In this document: positions 13,341 through 25,569 of the stretch, one piece after another
How positions within the stretch are numbered: the stretch's first letter is position 1
How the letters are laid out: the number at the start of each line of letters is the position of its first letter
Source of the DNA: Tamarix chinensis
Taxonomy: Eukaryota > Streptophyta > Magnoliopsida > Caryophyllales > Tamaricaceae
Direction of reading: 5' to 3'
DNA length: 64,000 nucleotides
Assembly (NCBI GenBank): GCA_030549775.1
Contig: CM060172.1
Coordinates: 127,461,122-127,525,121, forward strand
Notes under the pieces: model-generated
Seen by the model: the letters and a program-made list of their open reading frames with translations, nothing else
Told to the model about the DNA's origin: nothing
The model's database searches: none
Program-made: the position numbers and the translations under genes

Positions 13341-13420
<80 letters not shown>
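13337..13420. repeat. (TAA)n microsatellite, copy B
   Basis: An almost perfect AAT run of about 80 bp, at the same structural position as in copies A, C, E and I. Confidence 0.95.
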
Positions 13421-13977
13421 TGATGATAACCTTAAGAATAATACTAAGGATACTAAAAATAATTAACACTTGAACAGCAAGGATTTAGGGGTTGGGAAAG
13501 TTTAGAGGGCCACCTAGGGTGCTGATGGCACAGGTGACGGTGCACGGCCCACGGCGGCGGCGGTGATGGTGGAGAAAGAAGGTGGAGAAGTGGTGGAGGG
13601 GGAAGGAAGGAAAAGGAGAGGTTGGCAGGGAAAACAGAGGGTCTATGGAGGTTGGGGAAGCTCCATTGGTGGTTTTAGAAGGCAGAGGGGGTGCTGGAAG
13701 TGGCGGCACGGCGGTGGGTGGCGGTGAGAAGGGCGGCGAGGTTCGAAGCTGGGTTGATCAGGAGGGTTACTTTGCACGACCGGGGTGGCGCGTGCAGAGC
13801 AAACCAAGGGGTGAGGGAGGTCTAGGTCGGTGGAGGGTGATGCAAAGAAGAGTTTCGGGGGTGGATCGAGCGGCGGCGATGGGCAGCGGCGACGGGGCAG
13901 CTGTCTGAAATAAGGGTGGCGCAGGGCGGTTTTCTGGGCTATGGTTTCAAAAAAGCCCGATGTTGGGTCCTTGGGGG

Positions 13978-13985
13978 TATCTATA
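13978..13985 (-). promoter_or_regulatory. LTR TATA box, copy B
   Basis: The minus strand reads CCTATAGATACCCCC, aligning with CCTATAAATACCCC in copies E and I. Confidence 0.5.
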
Positions 13986-14894
13986 GGCTTGAAATCGGGG
14001 GAGTATCGAGAGAGGGGACAGGGGGAGGCAGGTCAGGTGGCACGTCGGCCGGCGGTGGCAGGCCGACTGGGCCTGCCATGGCAAACCTGTTGGTTGGTTG
14101 GGAAAAGGGAAAAAGGTGCGGGGCAGGCCTGGGAGTGATGGCGGGGGTGTCGGCCTATTGGGGAAGGGTGGTTGGAAAGTTAGGAAGGAGGGAGGCGGCG
14201 TGCAGGTGGCACAGGCAGGTGGTCGGCGTAGAGGGGGTTGGGCGGCGACTTGCAGGTTGCGCGCGGGGAAGAAGAAAAGGGTAAAGGGGCTGGACCGGTC
14301 GGTCCAGGGGAGAAAAGAAAAAGAAGGGGGTGACCGGCTAGGCGGTTCGGGCGAAGGAGAAGCAGGGCGGCCCTGGCGTGCGAGACCGGGGGGGAAGAAA
14401 ACTGATCTCGACCGGTGGACTGGCCTAGTCGGGGGAAATGGGGGAGAGAAGGGAGAAAGGAGAAAGGGGGGGGGAGAGAAAAAAGAGAAAAGGAATATAA
14501 GGGAGAAAAAGGGATTAAGGAAAATAATTAGGGAAGAAAATTAAAATGACTTATGGGGTGAGTTATAGTATTTTTGGTAGATAATTAAAATTTAGTAATT
14601 TATCTTAATATGTCTTATTATATTAGTTTAAAAAGGTAGCTTTTAGAAAAAATATTGGTTTGAACCTTATTTAAATAAAATGAGTATGATAAAATAGCAA
14701 TTTATTTATTTTAATTTATTAAACACTCCCATCTAATTTGGTATACTTAAAACCCACAAAATAATTAAGTTAAATAAATTTAAAAGGCAAAATCCTCAAC
14801 GTAATTAAATTAAATAAGTCTAAGAGTTAAATTATCCCTAATAAAAGTAATTTATTAAATTATAGGCTTTTAAAATTTTTTTTGGGGGATTACA

Positions 14895-15221
14895 AGAATA
14901 CATTTTGTGCTTATAATTGATAAATCTAATATCAATGTCGTATCTGAGCTCGATAGGCAGTTTGGAAGTTCGACCACAGGTTCAGCCATCGAGAAGTTAA
15001 AGTAGATGTCAGAGATGAATATTCTCACTAGAAGTTTTCTAGCATGGGGGACATTTGGCTTCGTCACTTCTATTTAGCTATCAGACCTATAGTTTGGTGA
15101 AGTGGACCATGCGACGAATGAGCCTGGTTTCGGAAGAAGAAATAGGCTAGGAGACTCATTATCAAATGTTAACTTTCATGTTGATGGCTCTACGTTGGTT
15201 GAAATGTGGTGATCTTGAAAT
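14895..15221. other. Unassigned stretch between solo LTR B and copia element
   Basis: Shared flank of the AGAAT insertion site. Short frames only, with no recognisable domain; no LTR signature seen. Confidence 0.5.
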
Positions 15222-15493
15222 TGTTGAATGAGTAATTCAAAATTAAAGTTTCTTTTACTAGATTAGTGGCTCGGTTAGTGGTTAGTCACTGATTGTTTGG
15301 AGTAGTAGGGGGCTGATTTATTTTTCTGTTTTAGTAAGTGGGTCATGTTTCCTTAACTTTACCTTAATTTAGTTTTGATGCAAGCCTATTTAAGGCAACA
15401 ACCAATGCTATTATGTGCTAGAGTGCAAAATATAAGAGCAAGTTTGCCACTTCCCTTATTTTATTAAAACGTAGAAGTTCTTTTCTACCAACA
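15222..15493 (+). repeat. 5' LTR of copia element, about 272 bp
   Basis: Begins TGTTGAATGAG and ends CTACCAACA. The end is fixed by the primer-binding site a few bases downstream; the start is the nearest plausible TG and is less certain. Confidence 0.65.
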
Positions 15494-15497
15494 ATGT

Positions 15498-15513
15498 TGG
15501 TATCAAAGTAGAG
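15498..15513 (+). promoter_or_regulatory. Primer-binding site, initiator tRNA-Met type
   Basis: TGGTATCAAAGTAGAG matches the usual copia primer-binding sequence TGGTATCAGAGC with small changes, just downstream of the LTR end. Confidence 0.8.
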
Positions 15514-15706
15514 AAGGGAGAATGTGTGAGTGATTGTATCCCTCCATAATTTAAAAAGGCAAATAGTGAGATAATTCATTTTACTAGGTTTAGTCCACTA
15601 TTTCCACAAGCAGGAAATAGCAAAAAGAAAAAAAGTGAGAGAGAGAGAGAGTTCCACTTTCAATCGCCATTACTACCCAAGGTAGTAAGCTTCCAACTAC
15701 AAATTA

Positions 15707-16710
15707 ATGGCAACCAATAGCTTGAATGCTCCCTCTCAGCCTCTTATTCCAATTTTAAGGGGTAACTTTATCAATTTTGGAGTCTCAAGTTGAAAACTCT
15801 TTTCAAATCTCAGAAATTGTGAAGTTTGGTGAAAAATAATTTTATTAATACTGATACAGAGGAGTCTGACTAGTAGTTATGAGATACTCGCAATAAGGAT
15901 TCTAATGCAATTTTCATGATCCAGCAAGGCATTGATAAATAAATCTTCCCACAAATTGTAGTAGCAACCACTTCCAATGAGGCATGGGAGGTCCTGAAGA
16001 AGAATTATTTGGGGAATGAAAAGGTAATTTCCATTAAATTGCAAAAACTATGACGTGATTTTGAAAATTTGTTAATGGGTGATAAAGAATCTATGGAAGA
16101 ATATTTGAATGGGTCTTTGTAATTGTGGGTCAACGAAAGACCTATGGTGATGATGTAAAAAATGAGATTGTTGTTAGTAAAGTTTTAACGAGCTTAACCT
16201 CAAAATTTGATCATGTTGTTTTCGTAATTGAAGAATCGAAAGACTTGACCACCTACTATTTTGATATTCTGAAGAGATCTTTGTTAGCACAGAAAGAGAG
16301 GATTAACAGAACATCTGAAAAAGGTTGATGTGAAGGCTTTTCAAGTGAAGGGGGAGTCTGACAAGTAAAAACATGATAATTCTGGTGGCTGGGGTAGAGG
16401 CAGAGGTAGAGAAAGAGGTTAAGGAGGATTTCGTGGACATGGTCACGGTGTTGGTGGCAGAGGTAGAGGGAAAAATGGATACCAACGCCAAAGTAGAAGC
16501 AATATCTAGTGCCATTATTGCAAGAAATATGGTCACAGGGAAGTTGATTGTTGGAATAAATAGAAGGATGTCCGATGTTATTATTGTAAGAAATATGGAC
16601 ACAAGGAAACTGACTATTAGAATAAATAGAAGGATGAACAAAGATAAGTCAATTCTACAGAGAAAGCTAAAGAGGAAACCAAATTGTTTGTGGCCCACTC
16701 ACCTAATCAA
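15707..16710 (+). pseudogene. copia gag (UBN2-like capsid region, zinc knuckles)
   Basis: Starts at the ATG of MATNSLNAPSQPLIPIL. In-frame stops and shifts follow soon after. Downstream fragments match the capsid region of plant copia elements, for example ATTSNEAWEVLKK and the piece at 16,125-16,328 containing TYGDDVKNEIVVSKVL and TSKFDHVV. A CCHC knuckle (CHYCKKYGHREVDC) lies at about 16,508-16,555 and a duplicated copy (CYYCKKYGHKETDY) at about 16,572-16,616 that has lost its last cysteine. In full elements this protein packages the RNA in virus-like particles; this copy cannot make an intact product. Confidence 0.85.
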
Positions 16711-18305
16711 CACTCACTAGGCAACAATGCAGTATGGTTTTTGGGCAGTGTGTGTTCCAACAACATGTTTGGCGTAAATTCATTATTTTAGAGACTTGAT
16801 GAGTCACAAAAGGGACATGTCAAACTTGTAGATGACAAGCAATGCAGGTGGAAGGAAGAGGTACAATTGCTATCAAATATGCACAAGGTGATGTTAAACA
16901 TCTTTAGGATGTGCAATTTGTGCCTAACCTAGCTCATAATTTGTTGAGTATTGACCAATTGATGACTAGTGAATATTCTATTACATTTAAAGATGGTTCA
17001 TGTGCTATTTGTGATAAGAATTCTGGTCAAATCATAGCTAATGATCGCATAGATTAGAATAGAATGTTTTCCCTTGATGTGTCAAATGGTGTTAGTAGAA
17101 CCTTAGTTGTTAAGAAAGATGTTGAGGCTTAATTATGGCATTCATGATATGGGCATTTGAATGTGAATAGACTGATATTGTTAAGTGAAAAAGAAATGGT
17201 TGTTAGCTTTCCAAAAATTGGTGAACTTATTTTTTGTGAAGGATGTGTCTATGGGAAATAAAGTAGACATTCATTTCCTATTAAAAAGTCTTGGACGACT
17301 CTAAATTATCTTGAACTTGTGCATGCTAATTTATGTGGGCCTATGAAAACTGAGTCACTTAGTGGGAGTTATTATTTTCTGTTGTTCACAACCTCATGAG
17401 TTGGGTTTATTTCTTGAAATCTAAATCAAAAACATTTGAGAATTTTAAGAAATTTAAGGCTTTGGTAAAAAAAAATGGGGAAACCATAAAGGCTCTTTGT
17501 ATAGATCAAAGCAGTGAATTTTTATCTAATGAGTTCATTAATTTTTGTGATAAACGTGGTATTCAAAGGGAACTTACAACACTATACATGCCCCATCAAA
17601 ATGGTGTTGTAGAGCAAAAGAATCGTACAGTGGTGGAAATGGTTAGGAGTATGTTGAAGGCAAAGGGTCTTCCAAATCAACTTTAGGGAGAAGCAGTAGA
17701 AACTATAGTATATATATTGAATATTTCTCCAATAAAGGTTTTCCTCAATCAAAATCCATATGAAGTATGGAGGGGTAAAAGCCTTGGGTAAGCCACTTAA
17801 AAGTCTTTGGTTGTGTAGCATATGCTTTGGCACATTTATGCTCTAATCTTGATGATAAAGCTGAAAAATGCATTTTTATTGGTTATTCTTCTCAATCTAA
17901 AGCTTACCGTCTATATAACCCTATAAGTGGCAAAGTGATAATCAGTAGAGATGTTGTGTTCAATGAGGAGGTATTTGAAAGCTGGAATTTTGATAAGGGA
18001 GACAAAGCTAATCAGATTTCTTCAAGTTTTGATATAAGGCATCCAGTTTCATCACTAGAAAGTTCAAGATCCACATCACCTACACGTTCCAATCCTTCCT
18101 CACCTGGTGGTAGCATCAATAAAACAACAATAACTTCAAATTCCCCATTATTTGGTTCCTCCAACTACAGTGAAACTCCACTCAGAAAATTTAGATATTT
18201 AAGTGAAATTTATAATTCATGTAGCTTTGCTTTATTAGATTTGACTTTGAAGAAGTTGTAGAAAAGAAAGAATGGCAGATTGCTATGGCAGAGGAGATAC
18301 ATTTT
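16711..18305 (+). pseudogene. copia pol remnant (protease, integrase)
   Basis: A protease scrap keeps VWFLGSVCSNNM, where the active-site DSG of the family has become GSV. The integrase follows: a zinc-binding-like LWHS.YGHLNVN and CEGCVYGK, then VHANLCGPM, where the first catalytic Asp of the family is Asn. The core runs on through 17,396-17,686 with CIDQSSEFLSNEF and PHQNGVVEQKNRT. The piece at 17,827-18,261 (KCIFIGYSSQSKAYRLYNP) is the conserved region after integrase. The tail EVVEKKEWQIAMAEEI marks the approach to reverse transcriptase, where the element is cut off. Catalytic losses and stops make it inactive. Confidence 0.85.
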
Positions 18306-19737
18306 AAAGCATAATGTACAATCAATTTATCCAAAATATCTCAATCAGACAAACCTAATAAATCCGAATATAATTGGGTCAAAATCCCAAATTTTATAAA
18401 TTCAGCATATGCCACACAATTAACCCATCCTAATTAATCATATAACTCACTCGTACATAGTTCAACAATCAATTTATCTTAATCAAAGCTATTTCATTCA
18501 AAATTAATTAAAATAAAGTTAGGGTTTGAGATAATTATACCAAATGAATTGCTGCAAAATTAAAGGGAATAAGGGCCGTTGGAGCTTCGTCGATGGTCCG
18601 GTGCACTGGAGGTGGGGAGACGGTGGCATCGATGCTGCTGCTCGCTTTACCTAGTTGCCACTGGTGCCATCAACAATGAAGAGTAGAGAGAGAGGTGGCA
18701 TGGTGTGGACAAGTGCCAACGAGGTGGTGGTGCTGGTGATCTCATGAAGCAAAGAAAAGAGGCAGGGGAGGTCAAGTGTAGGGGGGTTGAGAGCATTAAA
18801 AGGAAAGGGAAAGAAAGAGAGGAGAGGAAAAAGAAAAGAGGGTGGGGGAGCTGGTCGATGATTTTGTTTTGTTTTTTTACAAAATATCTAAATAACCTAG
18901 ATAAAATTAACATTTATAATAAGAGTTAAATGATATTCAATTAGGATAAATTTTAACTAGAATAAACTTAAAAAATCTATACATAAATGTTTAGAGAAAA
19001 ATAAGACTTACATGATTAGGTATTATTATATAAAATAAATCAGAACACTTCTAAAAATAGAAATAAAGTTTTAAAATGATATTTACAATACAACGAAGAA
19101 ATATGTGTATAAAACTTTAAGTGACTTTAATTAATTTTAAACATTTTTGAAAATGTCCTTTGTAAACCAAAATGAAAAAAAATATTTTAAAAAATAAAAT
19201 CATAAAAAGTTAAGGAAACCATTTTAATTTAAATGTTTTGAAGATCTTATGGACCTCATAAATTAATAAATTCAATGACAGTAATATTTTATACGGATAA
19301 AATTATTAAAATGATTTTACTCTTTAGATAAATTTTATAATTTAAAATTATTTATTTTCTTTAACAAAATATATCCCTAAAATAAAGTCGTAAGTACACG
19401 ACATGGTATACTAAAAAATAAATTAAAATTATTAAAAATCAAGCATACAATATAAACATAAGTATATTTTAAATGAAAATTGAATTACATGAATTTAATA
19501 ACATTGTAATCGTGAACGAATTTATATAAAATAGTTCACAATGACAAATGATCAAACAAAATTTAACATAAATTTAAAACCATCAATAAAGCCATCAAAT
19601 AAATTAAAACCTTAACAAACATCTACGAGAAATACGATTTAACTTAAACAACCTATTTAAAATAAAATTAAATGTTAAAACTCATAAATTAACACCGATT
19701 CTTATAAAATTAGGTTTTTGAGAAGTGGGTTGTTACA
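18306..19737 (-). mobile_element. Long LTR fragment (family F2)
   Basis: Aligns by eye with about 3,010-4,406: TTTACCCAAAATAACTTAATC there matches TTTATCCAAAATATCTCAATC here. Both then have AGGGTTT..ATTATACCAAA, a GC-rich block and an AT-rich run to the terminus (here GGGTTGTTACA at 19,737). The left side is truncated against the copia element. The small frames in the GC block (18,647-18,929) are compositional. Confidence 0.65.
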
Positions 19738-20829
19738 TGCATAGTTCCGCGCATATCCGTGGGCACCTCATTCTTTCATGTGCACTTTGCGCACGACCGT
19801 GTGAATCTTACACAAACCATCCATTTTCTTTCCTAACTCTTAACCCATGTATGCATTACATGCCATGATCATGCCCCTTCTTCTGGCATAGCCATGCTCT
19901 CTTCTATTACACCCATTATCCACTCAAACACAACCCTAACACCACCTTAGCACCACCATAACTTTCACTGCATTTCCATGCAACTTGAGCTTTCCACTTA
20001 TTTCAGTTATTTCCATTTCCACCCTCTTTTACCTTAATTTTCTCCTTAATTCTTATTATTTTCTTCTAATTATAAATTCTCCTTATTTTCATAGTTAATA
20101 TTCTGGTGATCTCAGAGGAGGTGGTTTAAGATTTTATACTTAGAGTCCGATGTCCTTTTTGGTAAGGATACATATTGTAGTTAGGCTTGTATGTATAACA
20201 TGTGTTTGTATGTATATCTTGTTTGTAATATTATGTGGATAATATTGCTTGTGAGCATGCTATGATATGATATCTTTAGGGATAAAATGTGAAAGTATGT
20301 ATTTGGGTATAATGTTAGATACATGGTATTTATTTATATACATCTTGAGTTACATATCTCATATGAATATCGTGGATTGATATGTATTGATATTGGGATT
20401 TGTGAGGCCTTTGGAAGATATGATTATTTTGAAGGCATTATGGTCATTTAATGATAATACGGGGAATAATCTTACTTTGGTAAGTTTTGAGGTGTTACCT
20501 AATATTCCATTAGTATTGTGATTAAATGATAGATTTAGTAAAATATAAGTTATCTAATATGATATTCTGAGGTTTTGGTAAGAAAAGGGCATATTGGTCA
20601 ATCAGGGTTAAAAATGTAACTTTGGCAATTTTTGAAGGGGCTGTATAATGTAAATGTGATAAGAATTACATTTAGAATATTTTGTAAATTATGGACCCAT
20701 TTCCTTGAGGATGACCTTGATAATGATGTCCTTGTGCTTATGTGTTCCCAATTACATGTTATGCATATCTATATGAGTTCTACATGATGATCTTAAATAT
20801 AACCAACATTGAATAAGATACTAAGGTGT

Positions 20830-21240
20830 TTATATGAGTCTATTCCACCGGACGATAATAGTAGTTGATGCATGTTTTTTTCTTGAGAGGTGTATCAGTC
20901 CATTCCATTGGATTAAGAATAGTGAATCCCTATACTCAACATGAATGATAATATGAATTAGAGATAAGTACTAATGAATAAGACATTAATTATTTAAAGT
21001 GAAAGATTATGTGAGTTAGGACCAAGTTATTGTTTCTATTCCACCGAACGATAATAGTGGTTCAAGTATATTATCCCCGAGGGGTGCTTTATACTATTCC
21101 ACCGATTTAAGAATAATGGTTAGGTACATTTTTTTATGAGAGGTGTTAGGTCCATTCCATCGGAAGATAATAGTGGTTCAAGTGTGTTTTTCCCTAAGAG
21201 GTGCTTTAGACTATTCCACGGGTTTAAAAATAGTGAGGTC
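20830..21240 (+). repeat. 50-bp unit array, F3 form
   Basis: Units of the form CCATTCCACCGGANGATAATAGTGG, alternating with a variant ending GGTTTAAGAATAGTG. Groups are separated by AGACATTAATTATTTAAAGTG, the spacer motif also found in F1 copies. Confidence 0.8.
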
Positions 21241-21385
21241 CCTGAAGTTAACATATATAAAAGAGTGAAATATGATATATCTATTAATGAAATATGGAGT
21301 TAGTATTTACCTTATATTATTTTACAATAACATGCATGGACTTTATTTTATTTATACCCATTTACTCAACAATATTATTACCTTA

Positions 21386-21455
21386 CTCAATACGTAACGT
21401 ACTAATCATCCTTTTCATAGATGTTGTTCATTCCCACTAGTAGATGACCTGATAT
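21386..21455 (+). other. Palindrome cluster, F3 copy
   Basis: CTTACTCAATACGTAACGTAC, then CATCCTTTTCATAGATG and TTGTTCATTCCCACTAGTAG. The middle stem reads CATC/GATG where F1 copies have CACC/GGTG, a paired change. Confidence 0.65.
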
Positions 21456-21733
21456 CTATGTGTAGGTCGATGAGAACCCACTGGATGATTTTTTAGCCTA
21501 TGATGCTTTGTGTGTGGGTGGAGTGACTTTCTGTATTACGGCCTTTGGGTATAGAGTTATGTTATTTGGATGATATTTTTTACTCAGATACCTTTTTGGA
21601 CTATTATATCCATGATATCCCTTTTATCTGTATTTTAGATATTGTAATCATAGTTAATCTCCCACTTGTATTCTTATTTATGAGGTTTCTCTCACTTTCT
21701 ATTTTTTATGTCTTACATTGTAATTGTTTTATG

Positions 21734-21784
21734 TTGTGATTGATATAAGGATGGTTCGATAAGGTAGATTTGTGTCGATTACAA
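21734..21784 (+). other. LTR terminal hairpin, F3 copy
   Basis: The left arm starts TTGTGATTGATATAAGG (21,734) and pairs, with G-T pairs and some mismatches, with the right arm ending TGTGTCGATTACAA (21,784). Its sequence is unrelated to the F1 stem but its position is equivalent. Confidence 0.7.
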
Positions 21785-21860
21785 CATTAATACCTAATTA
21801 TTTTGATATTATTCTTTTGATGTAAATAAAATTTTTAGTAGTAAAATTTAGGGTGTTACA

Positions 21861-22250
21861 ATATATACATACACAACAACTACAAAATAACAACTCAAAA
21901 ATCATTCACATCCATAATTCCCTAGTATCCAACATGTTGTTGTTTCATAATCAAGTATCTACTAGCTTTCATAATAAATATATACACAACTTAAGACCTT
22001 ACAAAAGTATATCCAAGCTAAAGGGGTTACATATGCCATTCCCTTCCCCATAAATCCTAATTTAGCTTGAACAAATTGAATTCCCTACTTAATTACAAAT
22101 TTGCAAAGTAATCCACTTTAGTAGAGACACATAGCCTAATTAATTACATTCACATCTATTGCTAAAAAAATAATAAATAGGCTTTAATTTCACATCTAGT
22201 TTCACAAACACATAGCTGGTTGTTGCCAAGTAATTCATTTATTGATTAAT
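21861..22250. other. Unassigned AT-rich stretch
   Basis: Between the F3 copy and solo LTR D. No gene, repeat array or domain seen. Confidence 0.5.
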
Positions 22251-22326
22251 TGTAATACCCCAAAATTTACTACTGAAAATTTTCATTTTATAGCAGAAGA
22301 ATAATTAAAATAATGGGGTGTTACCG

Positions 22327-22377
22327 CCGTAATTGACACAAGTTGGGCTTATCATCCCAACCTTATGTCAATCACAA
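22327..22377 (-). other. LTR terminal hairpin, copy D
   Basis: CCGTAATTGACACAAGTTGGG (22,327-22,347) pairs with the arm at 22,356-22,377 that contains CCCAACCTTATGTCAATCAC. Confidence 0.8.
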
Positions 22378-22894
22378 GGCTAAATAATTTAAAATGCTCA
22401 ATAGGATAAAATTGAAAATGAGAGAAGTTTCATAATATCAAATACGTGTTTAGAGATTAACTCCGAATTACAATAACAAAATACTACAAAAGGGATACCG
22501 TGGATTAAAGAGTCTGAAAAGGATATCTGAGTAAAAACATCATCTGGATAACATGACTCTTCGCCCAAACACCGAGTACAGATAAAAGTCACTCTTCTCC
22601 ACACAATGCATCAAAGGAAGAGAAATCATCAACTAAACCCTTAAAGACCTGCACAAAACCATCAAGGTCATCCGCTCATGGGAATGAGCAGCACCCATGA
22701 AAAGGATGATAAGCACATTACGTACTGAGTAAGGTAACAATACAGTCAAAATCGGAAAAACATATTATTACACACATTCATAGCGGAAAGTAGTATACAT
22801 GCGAGATACAAGAATCAAAACAAGGTAATTATTGGTCCGGATTCGTAATATTTAAATATGATATAACCCATTCTTTTATTTACGTTGAGTTCAG

Positions 22895-23310
22895 GGACTC
22901 CACTATTCGTAAATCGGTGGAACGGTCTGAAACACCTCCCAAGACAAAATGCTCCTAGCCACTATTTTTAAGCCGGTGGAATAGACTCTACACCTCCTAG
23001 GGAAAAATGCTCCTAGCCACTATTCTTAAACCGGTGGAACTATCTAAAGCACTATTATTATCAAGGAATAAGGCGCATGACCACTATTATTAAGCCGGTG
23101 GAATGGACTCCTACACCTTGGTCCTGACTCACGTAATCTTTCACTATAAGTGATTAGTGTCTTAATCATCGGTTACTTATCTCAGACTCATATTATCTTT
23201 CAAGTTGAGATTAGGCCCCACTATTCTTAAACTGGTGGAACGGTCTAATGCACCTTTTAGGAAAAAATGCACCTAACCACTATTATTAAGTCAGTGGAAC
23301 GGACTCATAA
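22895..23310 (-). repeat. 50-bp unit array, copy D
   Basis: About six units of CCACTATTNTTAARCCGGTGGAA form two groups, separated by a spacer that includes CTTTCACTATAAGTGATTAG. Confidence 0.85.
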
Positions 23311-25569
23311 AATACCTCGGGCAGGCTCACATGATCTTTCACTTGAAATTATTAGTGTCTTATTCATGATTTTTTTATGAATGAGAAACATAATTAATGC
23401 AAGAGATACATCAATATATATATAACAAGACTGTTCTCAAAGATTAAGATACTCATTTTTTCCGAAAATTCTAAATTCACAATTTAAGCATAACTTCCCC
23501 TATATTGATCATTTATCCACCAGATTTAGTATATTTTCCTCAAATAATAGTATCATTAACATACCCAAATTTTGAGGTCTAAATCCCACATCTTACACAT
23601 GCGATAATAGCCCTATCTCAAAAGTTACTATTTATAAGGCTCCTAAAACCTTAATTTCACAGGTAAATCATAACCTCTTCCATAAGGCTCATATAATTAC
23701 TAAATTAAATATAAACCCTTAAAATACCCATATTAACAGCATGTTCGAAATTCGTGGCCTAATTTTAACATTTTACACATGTGATAATAACATTACCGTT
23801 TTAAGGCTACTATTCCTAAATTTGGCTATTTTCTCATCTAAAGAACTTATGACCATCATAATTACTTCCAAATACTTCATGTGATATTATTAGAATATTT
23901 TAATCCATTTGACACATTAAAATACCAAAATTCCCATATTAATCCATATTGACAAAAATTCCCTTAAAAGTAGCTGATGGCCCTTATTTTACGAAAATCT
24001 CATATCCTCAATATCATTATTTCCAAATCCTCCTTTTATCAAAATACATCTTAAATATAATTATTTCCCAATTATAATAATTTATTAGGTCCATACTACT
24101 CTACCATAATTTATACTCATCCATAAAAATACATCATTGCGTAATATTATGGTATTAGCATATCTTTCGTTATTCTCACTTCCTTCCTATCATATAATTA
24201 ATATTAATATATCATATCATCAACACCATGAATTTTAATAGTATAATAACAATAACATAATAACACACATAATCATACAAGAATTTAACACAAAACCCGA
24301 AGCATCGTCTAGTATCCTTACTAATAAAGCTCAGGTCTCTAAGCACACTTATCATCTGAATCAATCAATTCCTTTTCCCCCAAAGTGTCCTGAAACCACA
24401 TTTCTCGAAGTCGCATCCCTACTCAAAGACGCAGAAAAAGATATTGATTCTCCATTGGCGGAATCTAACCGAATCAAAGAATAAGGAATATGAAACTTTC
24501 AGAATATCACATAAGAATAATTAACAAAACATAATTAGAATCAATGATATAATAAATGAAGGTTTAAGGTAATAGAAAGGAAAAATAATGGGAAAAACCA
24601 AACTGGGTTCGAAGGACGGTCGTCGACCAAGAAGGCTAGCAACGTCACAAACTGTCATTGCTAGGGAATGGGCAACGACAAGGAGGGCTGAAAGGGGGGT
24701 AGGGAATGGTGAGGGTTTCTGGAAGGGGGGTTTAGGGAATGGAAATTGTTGCCGAATCTAGGGGTGTTTTGGAGGATTTTGCCGAAGGGTAGGGGTGTTT
24801 TGGTTGGTTTTTTCTGAAGGGTAGGGGTGTTTTCCTTTGGTTTTTGCCAAATCTTGGGGGTAGGAATGGGTGGTTTTGCTGTAGCTAGGGGTGTTTTGGT
24901 GATTTTTTCTGTAGCTAAGGGTGAGGAAATGGAAGGTTTTTCCGGTGGCGGTGGATGTGGTGCAACAATGGTTGCTGAAGGTGGGTTTTGGGGGGTGTTT
25001 TTGGGTGGTTTTAGCAACAGTAAGGAGGGGAAAGAGGGATTGTGTTTGGGATGATATTTTTGACAAAAAATTGGAGGACTAAGGAGGTAGTTTTCAGTGC
25101 ATTAAATGAGGTATAAGTATATATATATTTACACACACAAAGAGGAAGAGGAGGGAGGTTGCGATCGAGCAAAATTTTCAAACCCAACCCACAATTGCGG
25201 AGCTGGGAATTGATGGGGTAAAGGTATGCTTTGCAGAGGGAGGGTAAGGTGAGGTAAGAAAATAGAATAGGGTAGGAGTAATTTATTTAGGTACAAAATT
25301 AGGTAAAGTATTCGGGTAAAAATTATCCAGTTACCGAAATAGGTTTATTTGACGAAACAGATACCAGTTACGACCCAAACCTAGGTTTAAATTATAATAC
25401 ACACCCTCTAGAATATTTTAGGCTAATAAAATTTTATAACTAATAAGTCATAATAATATGACACATACTAATAATATTTTTAGTACAAACACCCTACAAT
25501 AATTATTATAACTAATACACATAATTACCGGTTATAATTCTTAGGATTTTCTGAAAATAGGGTATTACA

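Larger units (their letters stand above)
10342..14894 (-). mobile_element. Solo LTR copy B (family F1), 4,553 bp, TSD AGAAT
   Basis: The plus strand starts TGTAACACCCCC at 10,342 and ends GGGGGATTACA at 14,894. AGAAT is present immediately left (10,337-10,341) and right (14,895-14,899), an exact 5-bp target-site duplication. Read on the minus strand it contains the AT-rich upstream part, a GC-rich block with TATAGATA, a trinucleotide run, the GTAAG block, three triplets of the 50-bp array, a diverged palindrome cluster and the terminal hairpin. There is no second LTR, primer-binding site or coding domain, so it fits a solo LTR formed by recombination. Open frames in the GC-rich block (13,485-14,544) are compositional. 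Confidence 0.9.
15222..18305 (+). mobile_element. Decayed Ty1-copia retrotransposon, 3' truncated
   Basis: In order: a 5' LTR, a methionine-type primer-binding site, gag with zinc knuckles, remains of protease, integrase core, and the copia-specific conserved region downstream of integrase. The element stops abruptly at about 18,305, where F2 LTR sequence begins, so reverse transcriptase, RNase H and the 3' LTR are missing. Many stops and frameshifts interrupt it. The succession protease-integrase before reverse transcriptase is the copia order. Confidence 0.9.
19738..21860 (+). mobile_element. Long LTR copy (family F3), 5' truncated
   Basis: Matches the second half of the element at 60,221-63,432: the TTAGAGTCCGATGTCCTT block with GGTAAGGATAC (donor-like GTAAG at 20,162-20,166), array units, palindrome cluster, hairpin, and terminus TTTAGGGTGTTACA at 21,860. 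The 5' part is missing where it abuts the F2 fragment. No coding domain. Confidence 0.75.
22251..25569 (-). mobile_element. Solo LTR copy D (F3-like), 3,319 bp, TSD TTAAT
   Basis: The plus strand starts TGTAATACCCC at 22,251 and ends AGGGTATTACA at 25,569. TTAAT flanks both sides (22,246-22,250 and 25,570-25,574). On the minus strand it carries a TATA-like run near 25,119-25,128, a GC-rich block (about 24,600-25,250), TTA|GTAAGGATACT (GTAAG at 24,317-24,321), the array, the palindrome cluster and the hairpin. No internal domain or second LTR, hence a solo LTR. Frames in 24,661-25,066 are compositional. Confidence 0.9.

Noticed and set aside
13485..14544. Gly/Arg-rich frames up to 148 residues
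   Set aside because: Lie in the GC-rich leader-like block of solo LTR B, overlap each other in several frames and carry no motif.
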